This document shows positions 9,736 to 21,030 of a stretch of 64,000 bases of DNA, piece after piece. The notes under the pieces are model-generated. The model had not been told where the DNA came from. It saw nothing but the letters and a program-made list of their open reading frames with translations, and did no database searches. The stretch's first letter is position 1. Every line of letters begins with the position of its first letter. Position numbers and translations under genes: made by a program. The stretch spans positions 12,196,001-12,260,000 of the forward strand of contig NW_026622874.1 in NCBI RefSeq assembly GCF_023065955.2, read 5' to 3'. The DNA is from Ursus arctos. Lineage: Eukaryota; Chordata; Mammalia; Carnivora; Ursidae.

Positions 9736-12349
9736 GCAGTGAGCTGATTTCTGCTGCAAAGAACAGACTACTGACCCAAAGACTCTTAAACCCTAAGGCA
9801 CCTGTGATCTAATGCAGCGGGGAGGGGCTGTTCAGCAGCACGGCAATGTCCCCAAGGACTGGGGTTTCCATCTTTCTACTCTGCCATATGTGTTGGTGAT
9901 ATCTCATGTACAAGAGCATTACTGCTGCAGTTTCAAGCATCCCATGAAGACATGACCACTTTTGTTTAAAAAGAGGAGGGGGATGTGCTCCATGAATCTT
10001 TTATTATTACTATTATTCTTCAAGTGTAATTAACATACAGTGTCATACTAGCTTCAGGTGCACAATACTATGATTCAACAATTCTATACTTTTCTCAGTG
10101 TGCATCAAGATAAGTGTACTCTTAATCCCCTTTATCTATTTCACCCATCCCCCCAACCCACTTCCCCTCTGGCAACCACCAATTTGTTCTCTTTAGTTAA
10201 GACTCTTTCATTTGTCTCTTTTTTTAATTGGTGTGTTCATTTGTTTTGTTTCTTAAATTCCACATATGACTAAAATCATACAATATTTGTCTCTAACTTG
10301 TTGCACTTACCGTTATACCTTCTAGATCCATCCATGTTGTTGTAAATGGTGAGATTTCGTTCCTTTTTATGGCTGAGTAATATCATTGTGTATACATACC
10401 ACATCTTCTTTATCCATTCATCGTTCCATGGACACTTGGGTTGCTTCCATATCTTGATTATTATAAATAATGCTGCAATAAACATACCAGTGCATAGATC
10501 TTTTCAAATTAGTGTTTTCTTTGGGTGGGGGAGGGTAAATACTCAAGAGTGGAATTACTGGATCACATGACAATTCTATTTTTAATTTTTTGAGACAACT
10601 CCATACTGTTTTCCCCAGTAGCTACACCAATTTACATTCCCACCAAGAGTGCCCAAGGGTTCCTTTTTTCTCCACATCTTCACCAACACTTGTTGTTTCT
10701 TCTGTTTTTGATTTTAGCCACTCTGACAGACATTTATTGTGGTTTTAATTTGCATTTCCCTGATGATTAGTGATGTTGAGCCTCTTTTCATGTGTTTGTT
10801 GGCCATCTGTATGTCTTCTTTGGAGAAATGTCTATTTAGGTCTCTGCCCATTTTATAATTGGATTAATATTATTATTATTTTTATTTTTGGTGCTGAGTT
10901 GTATAAGTTCTTTAAATATTTTGCATATTAACTCCTCATTGAATATATCATTTGCAAATATGTCTCCCATTCGGTAGATTGCCTTTTTTTTGGTGATGAT
11001 GGTTTCCTTCTTTGTGCAGAAACGTTATTTTGGTGTTGTTTCAATAGTTTAACTTTGCTTTTGTTTCTCTTGCCAGAGAAGACAAATCTAGAAAAATGTT
11101 TTTATAGCTGATGTCAAAGAATTACTGCCTATGTTTTCTTCCAAAATTTTATGGGTTCAGGTCTCACATTCAGATCTTTAATCTATTTCGAGTTTATTTT
11201 TCTGTATGGTGTAAGAAAGTGATCCAGTTTGATTCTTCTGCATGTAGCTGCCCAGTTTTCCCAACATCATTTGTAGAAGAGATGTCTTTTTCCCATTACA
11301 ACAGATTTCCATATGTTCATTTTGTATCCTGCAACTCTACTGAACTTCTTTATTCATTTTAGTAGTTTTTGGTGAATTCTTTAGGATTTTCTATATATAG
11401 TATCATGTCATCTAGAAGTACTGAAAGTTTTATTTCTTCCTTACCAATTTGGATGCCTTTATTCCTTTTTCTTGTCTGATTGCTGTGGCTAGGACTTACA
11501 GTACTATGTTGAATAGAAGTGATGAGAGTGGACATCCTTGTCTTTTTCCTGTTTTTAGAGGAAAGCTCTCAGTTTTTAACTATTGAGTATGATGTTAGCT
11601 GTGCATTTTTCATACACGGACTTTGAGGTATGTGTGTTCCATCTAGACCTACTTTGTTGAGAGTTTTTATCATAAATGGATGTTGTACTTTGTCAAATGC
11701 TTTTTCTGTGTCTGTTGAGATGATCATATGGTTTTTATCCTTTCTCTTATTAATGTGTTGTATCAAGTTGATTGATCTGTAATATTGAACCACCTTGTAT
11801 CTCTGGAATCAATCTGACTTGATTGTGGTGAATGATTTTTTTTTTAATGTATTGTTGGACTTGGTTTGCTAATATTTTGTTGAGGATTTTTGCATTTCTG
11901 TTCATCAGAGATATTGGCCTATAGTTTTCTTTTTTTTGTAGTGTCTTTATCTGGTTTTGATATTAAGGTAATGCTGGCCTCATAGAATAAATTTGGAAGT
12001 TTTCCTTCCTCTTCTATTATTTGAAATAGTTTGCAAAGAGTAGGTATTAACTCTTCTTTAAATATGTGGTAGAATTCACCTGTGAAGTCATCTATTCCTT
12101 GACTTTTGTTTGTTGGGAGTTTTTTGATTACTGATTCAATTTCTTTGCTAGTAATTGGTCTGTTCAGATTTTCTGATTCAGTTTTGGGAGGTTATGTGTT
12201 TCTAGGAATTTATCCATTTGTTGTAGGTTGTCCAATTCATTCACATATAATTTTTCATAATATTCTCTTATAATCCTTTGTATTTCTGTGGTGTCAATTA
12301 TTTCTCTTCTTTCATTTATAATTTTGGTTATTTGAGTCCTTTCCTCTCT

Positions 12350-12385
12350 CTCTCCCTCTCTCTCTCTGCTTTTTTTTTTTTTTAA
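12350..12385. repeat. CT-rich / poly(T) low-complexity tract in L1
   Basis: Interrupted (TC)n followed by a T-run interrupts ORF2 of the old L1, where the normal L1 sequence has no such tract. Likely replication slippage within the dead element. Confidence 0.7.
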
Positions 12386-12800
12386 ATCAGTCTGGATAAA
12401 GGTTTATCAATTTTGTTGATCTTTTTTAAAAAAAACAGCTCCTGGTTTCATTGATCTGTTACATTGTTTCCTCAGTCTCCATTTTATTTATTTCTGCTCT
12501 GATCTTTATTATTTCCTTCCTTCTATTGGCTTTGGGGTTTGTTTGTTTTTCTTTTTCTAACTCCCTTAGGTGTAAGGTTGAGTTGTTTATTTGAGATATT
12601 TCTTGCTTCTGAGGTAGGCCTGTATTTCTATAATCCTCCCTCTTAGAACAGCTTTTGCTGCATCCCAGAGTTTTTTGGACCTTTGTGTTTTTATTTTCAT
12701 TTGTCTCCATATATTTTTTTATTTCCTCTTTGACTTCTTGGTTGACCCATTCATTGTTTATCATGTTATTTAGCCTCCATGTATTTGTGTTCTTTCCACG

Positions 12801-12860
12801 TTTTTGTTTGTTTGTTTGTTTGGTTGGTTGGTTGGTTGGTTGGTTTCTTGTGTGTGTGTG
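12801..12860. repeat. Compound (GTTT)n-(GGTT)n-(GT)n microsatellite
   Basis: A plus-strand run of gttt units changes into gg-tt-gg-tt units and then a short (tg)n. It lies inside the L1 ORF2 linker region and translates on the minus strand into the artificial-looking 'NQPTNQPTKQTNKQ' segment. Confidence 0.85.
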
Positions 12861-13874
12861 ATTGATTTCTAGTTTCATACTATTGTGGTTGGAAAAGATG
12901 CATGTATATAATTTCAATCTTTTTGAATTTGTTAGGACTTGTTTTGTGGCCTAACATGTTATCTATCCTGGAGAATGTTCCATATGCACCCGAAAAGAAT
13001 GTATTATGCTGTTTTTGGATGGAATATTCTAAATATATCTGTTATATCTTTGTGGTTCAATGTGTCATTTAAAGTGACTGTTTCCTTGTTGATTTTCTAC
13101 TTGAATGATCTATCCATTGTTGTAAGTGGGGTGTTAAAGTCCCCTACTATTATTGTATTACTGTGAATTTCTTCCTTTATGTCTGTCAATAGTTGTTTTA
13201 TGTATTTAGGTGCTCGCATGTTGAATGTGTAAATATTTACAATTGTTATATCTTCTTGTTGGATTTTTCCCTTTATCATTATGTAGTATCCTTCTTTGCC
13301 TCTTGTTACAGACTGTGTTAAAGTCTATTTTGTCCAATATAAGTATTGCTACCCCAGCTTTCTTTTCACTTCTATTTGCATGATAATGTTTTTCTATCCC
13401 TTTACTTTCAGTATACATGTGTCTTTAGGTCTGAAGTGAGTCTCTTGCAAGCATCATATAGATAGGTCTCATTTTTTATCCATTCAGTGACCCTATGTCT
13501 TTTCATTGGAGTATTTCATCCATTTACATTAAAAGTAATTTTTGATAGGTATGCACTTATTACCATATTGTTCCTTATTTTACAGTTGTTTTTGGAGTTC
13601 CTCATTTTCTTCTCGTGCTCTCCTTCCTTCAGGTGTGATGACTTTCTTTAGTGATATGCTTGGATTCCTTTCTCTTTATTTTTTCATATTTATAACAGGT
13701 CTTTCAGTTGTGGTTACCATTAAGCTCATATACAACACCTTATGCGTATAGTTGCCTATATTAATATGATGGTCACAGTTTGAACCCACTCTAGAAGCCC
13801 TAAATTTTTTCTCCCCTCCCCCCAATTTATGTATATGATGTCATACTTTACATCCTTTTATTTTGTGAATCCCT

Positions 13875-13888
13875 TGACTGATTTTTAT
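13875..13888. repeat. Target-site duplication, left
   Basis: 'tgactgatttttat', identical to 14115-14128, flanking the SINE at 13889-14114. Confidence 0.9.
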
Positions 13889-14114
13889 TTTTATTATTTT
13901 AAAGATTTATTTATTTATTTATTTTCGAGAAAGAGATAGAGTGCACACATGCATGAGTGGGAGGAGGGACAGCAGGAGAGGGAGAGAGAATCCTCAAGAA
14001 GACTACCCAATGGGTGCCGAGCCTGATGTGGGGCTCAATCCCAGGACCTTCAGATCATGGCCTGAGCCAAAATCAAGTTGGCTGCTCAACCGATTGAGCC
14101 ACCCAGGCACCCTC
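13889..14114 (-). mobile_element. Can-SINE (SINEC), within old L1
   Basis: Minus-strand reading starts with 'gggtgcctgggtggctcaat', a tRNA-derived head, then a CT-rich body and an A-rich tail ('aaataaataaatcttt' type). A perfect 14-bp target duplication flanks it. The host is the dead L1 at 9998-16655, so the SINE is younger than that L1. The body is diverged from the young copies ('gcacacatgcatgagtggga' in plus view), so it is an older subfamily. Confidence 0.93.
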
Positions 14115-14128
14115 TGACTGATTTTTAT
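14115..14128. repeat. Target-site duplication, right
   Basis: Exact second copy of 13875-13888. Confidence 0.9.
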
Positions 14129-14299
14129 AGATGCAATTGATTTTAATGCTTTTATCCTGTAACCTCCATACTGGTTTTGTAAGTGATTACTCTATTACTG
14201 TTATTATGTTTGTATTTACCTGTGAATACAAACATGATTTTCATAATTTTCTTACTCCTGATTATGGCCTTTTCTTTCCACCCAATGAGTTCCCTTTAA

Positions 14300-15130
14300 T
14301 GTTTCCTGTTAGTCTGGTTTAGTGGTGAACTCCTTTAGCTTTTATTTGTCTGGAAAACCCTTTATTTCTCCTTCCATTCTGAATGATAGCCTTGCTGGGT
14401 AGATTGTACTTAGTTATAGGTTTCTCCTGATAGTACTTTGAATATATCATGCCACTCACTTCTGGCCAGTAAAATTTCTGCTGTAAAATCAGCTGATAAC
14501 CTTATGGGGTTTCCCTTGTATGTAACTGTATTTCTGTCTTTATCACTATTTTTTGCCATTTTAATTACAATGTGTCTTGGTGTGGACCTCCTTGGGTTGA
14601 TTTTATGGGTAGTTCTCTATGCCTCCTGGATTTGAATGTCTGTTTTCTCTCCCTAGATTATGGAAGTTTTTAGCTATTATTTTTTCAAATTAATTTTCTG
14701 TTCCCCTTTCTGTCTCTTCTCCTCCTGACATCCCTATAATATGAATGTTATTATGCTTGATGATGTGGCCGAGTTCCTTTAACGTATTTCCATTTTTTTG
14801 TTATTCTTTTTTTCTTTTTGCTGTTCTGCTTGGTTGCTTACCAATACTCTATCTTCCAGCATGCTGATCCATTTTTCTTCCCACTCTAATCTACTATTGA
14901 TTCTTTTTAGTGCATTTTTAATTTCAGCTATTGAGTTCGTCATCTCTGATTGGGTCTATTTTACATTATCTATCTCTTTGTGGAAGCTCTCACTGATATC
15001 CTCCACGCTTCTCAATCACTACTTTGAAATTTTATAAGGCATATTGCTTATCTTCATTTCATTTTGTTCTTTTTGCTGTGGTTTTGTCCTGTTCTTTCAT
15101 TGGGAACATATTCCTCTCTCTTCTCATTTT
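14300..15130 (-). pseudogene. LINE-1 ORF1 remnant
   Basis: In active L1s ORF1 encodes an RNA-binding chaperone. The C-terminal part is recognisable from plus-strand antisense landmarks such as 'gccactcacttctggccagt' and 'aaaatcagctgataacctta' (about 14450-14500) and 'aattacaatgtgtcttggtg' (14560-14583). The N-terminal, lysine-rich end reads 'ERTGQNHSKKNKMK' at 15054-15110. Stops and length changes break the frame. Identification rests on position between the 5'UTR and ORF2 and on these landmarks. Confidence 0.7.
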
Positions 15131-16655
15131 GTCTCACTCTCTGCATTTGTTTTTCTGTGTTAGGAAAGTCTGCTGTGTCTCCTGAACTTATGAAGAAGAG
15201 GTCCCGTGGTGCTCCGTAGCACAATGTCTCCTGTTCACCAGAACCAGGCACTTCAGGGGCATCTCTTATGTGCATTGTGTGTGCCCTACTGTTGTGGCTA
15301 AGCTTTGTTTGCCTTTAGTCCAGTCAGCTACAATGGCTTTCTTTGTCTCCTGTGGGCCAGGTTTGGTCCCTATGCTGTTAAGGGGTCAGTTTGGGGCTGC
15401 CATGGGCTTGGAGTTGGGTGACATCAGCAGTCAGACCAGATGCCTGCCCTCAGCCCATTGCCAGAACTGCAAGGGCACTGCACTGCAAGGCACTCTCTGT
15501 GTTGTTTTCCGAGAGGCTTTTGTTGGTGGGGAGGCTGGCAGTCAAATCAGATGCCTGCCCCCAGACCATCTATTGGGGCTACCATAACACTAACCCACAG
15601 GGAACTCTCCCTATCTTGTCTCCTGAGAAGCTTTTGTTCATAGGCAGGGCTGGCAGTCAGATCAGATGCTTGCCCCTGTTGGTGTGCTGGGGCTACAGAC
15701 ACGCTGATCAGTAATTCAGTTTCCCCGCCCTGCTGGTTGAAAGGCCCAGCTGTTGGGGTTATAATCAAAATGGTATGTGTGGTTATCTACCCCTCTTGTC
15801 AAGGAAGGAGTCACTTTGAAGTGGCACTGGTCCCTGCTGGGGCTGCTTGCAGGGTGAGACGCAGCCGGAGCTGCTTTGGTGGGACTCCTGAGGGTGGGTT
15901 AGATGGGGCAGATCAGAGAGCTGCAGGGCATGAAGTGTCAGCAAGGTAGGTGGGGGATGTTCGACCTGATTCCCACAGGCATCTAACTATCTAGGCTGGG
16001 TAGGTGGGGGTGAGAGAAATGACACCTGCTAGTTCCTTGGGTTTTGGAGAAGTCTCCTAAAGATCCCTGCCCTGCCAGAGTATATTCTAAGATTAGTAAA
16101 TAAATCTCCTTCACATATAACCCAGGCACTTTTCAAATTGCTGCTTCTATGTTGTATTTCTGTGGAATTATTTGTTATGCTGTCTCTTTAAGAGTCAGGA
16201 TTCAGTTTCCTATCACCCACTGGTTCTTCCAGGGGCAAACCCACTAATTTTTAATGTACTCAGATGTAAGCCCCACTGATTGTAAAAAAAAACTCACAAA
16301 GTTAAGCCTCACTGGTTTTCAAAGAGAAATGTTATGGGGACTCATCTTCCCAGTGCATGTCCCCTATGCCTGGATTACCTGGTTTGGGGTCTGCTTCTCT
16401 CGCTTCTTTGTGACTGTGGTGTCCCTCCTTTTAATGGTTAGCCTCACTGTGAGTTTGGTTCCTGACTGTATTGCTGCGCCTCCTACCCTTTTGATGTGGC
16501 CTCGTCTGTAAGATTAACTGTGGAAAGTCTGTTCTACCAAATTTTGAGTCATTTTCTGGGTTGGTTGCACTGATGTGGCTGTTATCTAGTATGTCTGTGG
16601 GACAAGATGAGTTTAGATTCCTCCTACTCTGCCATCTTCCCAGAAGTCTCCCAAA
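15131..16655 (-). other. LINE-1 5'UTR with repeated units
   Basis: GC-richer than the rest of the element, as expected for an L1 5'UTR that once carried an internal RNA polymerase II promoter. It contains tandem units (15427-15680) and ends with the 'ctgccatcttccc' type 5' terminus. Short frames here (for example 15270-15768) have no protein identity. Confidence 0.7.
15415..15680. repeat. Three tandem units of ~111-115 bp in L1 5'UTR
   Basis: The signature 'gcagtcagaccagatgcctg' begins at 15427 and recurs with small changes at 15538 and 15653 (spacings 111 and 115). The preceding segment 'gagaggcttttgtt' / 'gagaagcttttgtt' repeats as well at about 15511 and 15624. This is a monomer-like organisation of the promoter region. 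Confidence 0.75.
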
Positions 16656-17024
16656 AATCTTTACATTTGTGAGAAAATCTTTCCCCCAATGTCCCCAGTA
16701 GCTTTTCTTGCATGTACTATTGGTAAACATTAAGCTACCTGTCTATTCCTAAATCTAGTCACCTTCCAAGATTATGGAATTACTACCGTTGGCTTATTTC
16801 AATCATGATTCCCTGACCAAGGTTGTTATAGGAATCAACTTCCCTTGGCAAGCAAAAGAAGGGGTTGCGTAGGGAGAGGGTGGTGGAGATGGCAGTGAGG
16901 AAGACAAGCAAATTTGTCTGCCACAGATATTACAACAAACTTGTTGTTTTAGGAATGAATTTAGTTGGAACACAGTGGTTGGAATGGAGGAGAGGAGAGG
17001 AAAGGAAAACAGGGGAGGGGAGGC
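16656..17024. other. Unique sequence, purine-rich at its end
   Basis: No coding or transposon match. 16990-17022 is a G/A-rich stretch ('ggaggagaggagagg' type) directly before the MIR. Confidence 0.5.
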
Positions 17025-17027
17025 AAG

Positions 17028-17225
17028 GTAGTATTTATTGAGACTCTATTGTGTAAATCATGTTAACCTCTGTCACATATTCCACCACATGTTCTTCATA
17101 CGGTGCTTACTTTGATGATACCCATTTTCTAGAAGCTCTATAAAGGCTTTCAAATCACATAGCTAAAAAAAAATGGTGCAGTGATGATTTCTAATCCAGA
17201 CTGATTGATTAGAATCTTAGGCTCT
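17028..17225 (-). mobile_element. MIR SINE
   Basis: 'gtatttattgagactctatt', 'gatgatacccattttctaga' and 'tttcaaatcacatagct' follow antisense MIR order, strongly diverged. Confidence 0.6.
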
Positions 17226-18530
17226 TAGGGGAGAATGATTAGAAGTTATTTGTTTTAGATGTAAGTGTAAATGAGACCAACATCAAAGGAAAACTGCCAT
17301 CTTCTAGAAAACTAACCCTATGTCTCCCTGTGTACCTTTAAGCCACTCAAAACCCCAAATTAAGCTAAGTCATTAGTTTGTTAATTGTATGCACAGCCTG
17401 TTGTGCACATGTCTATGGTGTTTGATAATCAAGTAAGAGGAAATTCTTCTGACACCCCACTGGATCCCTAGTTCCATATATCAGAGGCTATGCAATCTTA
17501 GACAGCACTGGTGGGAAACCAGGGAGAAAAGAAAAGAAAAACAGGAAAAAAAAAAAAAAAACCACAGGCAGGAATGGAACAAGGAGTTCCAAGAGGGGTT
17601 TCTAATGTTTCATTGTTATTGAAAATTACACTTCATAAAAAGTCTTGTTCATTTAAAGTTTGAAGAGTGACAGAAAAATGGCTTTCATACTTAGGTCTGC
17701 TAAATGTATGATAAATCAAAAAAGATGGAACAAGGAGAAACTTTAAAAACAAAGCAGAAAATCAGTGTGTAGTATAAATAACACTTCATTAGGGCTGTAG
17801 TGCCTTACAAAACAGCCTAGAAAATTCCACAGAGAAATCGTAGTATATGGCGCAAGAGAGAATAATTTACTATCATTAGGGGTTTGTAATCCCTGCAATG
17901 GAAAGGGGAATGTACGCATATAACTCTTTAATGATAGTGGACTTGCAGGCATAAATCCCTAAATGGTGAGATGTGAATACATTCTAACAATTCAAATTTC
18001 TATTGGGTAAGAAAAAGTCAGGCTGTCTGGTTTGCTCTGCTTGCTGACCCAAGTCTATTTCCGATCCACTAAGAACTGCAGCCTTGGGGGTGTGCTCCAT
18101 CCATTCTATGTCTTAAGTGGGGCCACACTCAGGGGCAGAGGCAGTGCTTTAGACTCTCGCTCATCAGGCACACATCAACACTATACACACAATTTTTAGT
18201 TAACCGTAGTTGATGCCAAAGGCACGGCAGAATGCCACGCCATCCAAAACACTCTCAGCAATAACCCAAGTGTTTTCTGTCAGAAAGCTTTTTCTGTACT
18301 AAGTTTTAGGCATCCAGCTTAGTGTGGGTCCCGAGCAAAAATGAGGAACAGGAAAAATTAATAATTTTACACTCCACCCTCCAAACTCCCTTTTCCTCTC
18401 TTAGGAGACTTTCTTCTCTTGATGCTATTCTCAAACTCTTCAACAAATCTTCTCTGAAACAAAGATCTGAAATTTATTAACACGGAAATGCAAATAAAAG
18501 ATGAGAGTTTAAGTGTTATTTCATCCACGG

Positions 18531-18532
<2 letters not shown>
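17226..18532. other. Unique non-coding sequence
   Basis: No transposon or exon recognised. An A16-17 run occurs near 17548-17563. Confidence 0.5.

Positions 18533-18562
<30 letters not shown>
18533..18562. repeat. T30 homopolymer
   Basis: Uninterrupted run of about 30 T. It could be the poly(A) of a minus-strand retro-insertion, but no source sequence or flanking duplication is seen to its right, so it is left as a simple repeat. Confidence 0.8.
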
Positions 18563-18567
<5 letters not shown>

Positions 18568-19295
18568 AACCTAGATTCAATCCTTAAGCTAAGCAAGATT
18601 TATAAAGACTTTCAAAGGGTTGTTCTCCAGACAAAGATGTTGGATGTTGGATGGGAAGCAGCGCATTTCCAAAATCTGGGCTAGACTGTGTTGGGTGGGG
18701 TTTATTAAGTTTGAACCAAGAGAGTTATAGAATTAAATAAGATTCCAGGTCAGATACCAGGAAGAAGGGATCCAGCCTAGGAAGTGGGAGCATGAGACTA
18801 GCATTCCAGGACCAGTGGTTCTGGGGGAGGCTGTGAGTGGCACACAGAATGCCAGGAACCACCTGCTGAATGGTGCTGGTTACATGGGGTGGGCTGAGTT
18901 AAATCAGGCCCCCTTCACCTGGTAGGACACACGGCAGAGGAAAGTAAACAGTGGTCCATGAGCATCTTCAAGAGGTCTGGAAACACCCTGAAATCGCATT
19001 TAAAATTTTCTGCAAGACGAACACTTTAAGCTTTGATTAAATTCTCAGAATCGTGTGCCACTCTAAAATGTCTCAGTGCAGCAAACCAATGAAAGGGGAC
19101 TCCAGGATCCCCTGGAATCCATCATAGCAGCACTGGTCTGTAGCCAACTATGCCATTCAGACTGGTTCCCGCTCTGCGGGAGCATCTTTTTTCAGCACGC
19201 AGCAGAGTGGGTGATCCATTCGTATTCCGTCCATCATCTAGTACCCTGAAAAGGGGCCAAGAAGTTTACTTGACTAGTACTGTTGTGAAGTGGCA

Positions 19296-19329
19296 TCTCT
19301 CTCTCTCTCCCTCTCTCTCTCTCTCTCTC
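19296..19329. repeat. (CT)n microsatellite
   Basis: Alternating CT with one ccc interruption. Confidence 0.9.
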
Positions 19330-19761
19330 ATGACCCGTGGGAATGATGCACCATCCCACTGTTTCCCCCTGGGAGTGCGGGTCACCGCGATGCCTCATGC
19401 CTCAGCTCTGCTGGCAGACCTGCTAGTCAGCTTCAATCTCTTGCCTTTTTGATTTCTTAGATGTAAGCTAGATGCCATTAGAGGTCCTGAGCACCAGGGG
19501 ATGCATATCAAACTCTCCCGAATGCCCCTTTCCCTAGGATTCTCTAGTTGGGGACAAGGTGAGAACACAATCCATAGTACCCTAATAGCTCTTTTCAAAA
19601 CCCTTTTGATTGTACACTCCCTGAATACTTTAACTTCAAATATTTTATGCTTTCAAGTGGGTAACAGGCCAAGGTATCAAAGCCTGCAATTAGGCATCTT
19701 CTTTGCAAACCCTGCCTGGATAACCTTACTTTGGGGTATGGGAGAAGTTGGAGTCTGTTTT

Positions 19762-19773
19762 GGGGGGGGGGGG
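19762..19773. repeat. G12 homopolymer
   Basis: Twelve consecutive G, prone to sequencing length error. Confidence 0.9.
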
Positions 19774-21009
19774 TAAAACTAAGACTGAAATAGTTTCGTT
19801 TTGACAATATGTTACTTGGGGTACGTGAGAGTGTGGCAGGGGGCCCATGAAGATTAGCGGTGTCCGCTGGAGACTAGAACCAGCCTGTCAAATCACCAGG
19901 TATTCGAGGGAAATCAATCCTGGAAGAACCATGGCTGCCTCTGGTTCTTTGAAAAAGGCCAAACAATTTCTGGTCTGATTTTTCTGTGTCCTGTTGATAA
20001 ACCTGTTCTTTCAGGGCACGTGCTGCTTTCTGTATTGGGTGCTCAGAGTGACACACTCCTGTTGATGGCAGCCTATACACGTGGCAGGCAGGAGAGGGTA
20101 AAGAATCAGAAGGGAAGAGAGGCAGAAGAGTTTCCACACAGCTCCGTTCTGGAAAGTTTTAGGTTAACCACCAGCCGCAGCAAAAATGATGTAGTGTCAT
20201 GCGGGGCCTGGTGGAGGTTTATGTTCTAAAACAGAGAATTTGCCGTTCAGTTTTTCATATGCTGGTCTGCAGCGGGAGTGGCCTGTGGCCAGGCTCAACA
20301 TGGCTAGAGAAGCCCAGAGGGTTTTCTTCAAGTCCCGAATTGTTTGTGCACTTTGTAAAATAGAATCAAGTACAGAGATATCTCACTTATCCGGCCCCAT
20401 GGGGAAAAGGCTGTTCCACAGAAATGCACTTTTCAGATGATATTTAGATTTGTGCTGTGATTGAATAAAGTGTGCAGAAGTGGGTCCTTACAGAAACCCA
20501 TACAACAGGGCACGGGAGGCTTTACTGACCCCACTGTAGCCTGCCTGGCCCCAGGACACACGGAGCATAACTGGGGTTTACCTTGCTTTGCCCCCACTGC
20601 TCCAGGGGTTCCGACCCCAGGGACAAATCAGAGACTTTTCTCAATATATTACATATAGGATAATTTGGGAAATCCTAATTGCATTCACTATTAATAAAGA
20701 TAAGAGCTAAATTAAATTCCTTAAGTGTCTTTAAGCAACTTTTTAAGCACCAAGCTCTGTTAGGTGCTGTTGAAGTTCCTTAGATTCCGTCAAGAGCAGA
20801 GAAAGATGCCAGATTTACAAAACTCCCCATGCAGTCGGCGTGTTGGCTGGGACGCTACCGGGCCATGGCTAGAGGCTGGGAGGCAGGGCACTACCAGGAG
20901 GGCCAAGCAGGAAGGAAAGACAGACGTGTGGGCTGGATGGGCAGACCACAAATCCGAGAGAGGGGGTCAGAGTAGGATGGAGTCCTTTTCAAGACAAAGC
21001 TGGAGCTGG

Positions 21010-21030
21010 GCAAGGCAAGGCAAGGCAAGG
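21010..21030. repeat. (GCAAG)4 short tandem repeat
   Basis: Four copies of gcaag in unique sequence. Confidence 0.9.

Larger units (their letters stand above)
10276..13565 (-). pseudogene. LINE-1 ORF2 remnant (endonuclease plus RT)
   Basis: Endonuclease domain pieces: 'LQETHFRPKDTC' (about 13420-13460), 'KKAGVAILILDKIDFNT' (13206-13418) and 'TIIVGDFNTPLTTMDRS' (13097-13279), including the conserved GDFN motif. The linker 'INNEWVNQEVKEEIKKYMETNENKN' lies in 12459-12917. RT pieces are '[22 protein letters not shown]' (11569-11793) and '[13 protein letters not shown]' (about 11385-11420), where the usual FADD alanine codon reads leucine. The C-terminus 'MFIAALFIIIKIWKQPKCPW' is at 10276-10485. 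A deletion of roughly 560 bp removes the segment just after the RT catalytic region (junction near 11305). Pseudogene. Confidence 0.88.
9998..16655 (-). mobile_element. Near full-length ancient LINE-1 (L1M type)
   Basis: The whole L1 order can be followed on the minus strand: 5'UTR (about 16655-15130), ORF1 (about 15130-14300), a long inter-ORF stretch, ORF2 (about 13565-10276) and a 3'UTR ending in T-rich sequence at 9998-10020. The 5' end reads 'ctactctgccatcttccc' near 16624-16641 in plus-strand view, typical for L1 5' termini. A Can-SINE splits it at 13889-14114. About 0.5-0.6 kb of ORF2 is missing near 11305. Many stops make it inactive. An imperfect 'aatctttta'/'aatcttta' pair at the ends is a possible but weak target duplication. 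Confidence 0.85.

Noticed and set aside
12801..12860. Asn/Thr/Gln/Pro-rich protein repeat on the minus strand
   Set aside because: It is a microsatellite expansion within the L1 ORF2 pseudogene, not a protein domain.
15270..15950. Coding exon suggested by 105-107-codon frames in GC-rich sequence
   Set aside because: This is the 5'UTR of the old L1 with tandem units. Overlapping frames on both strands come from the repetition.
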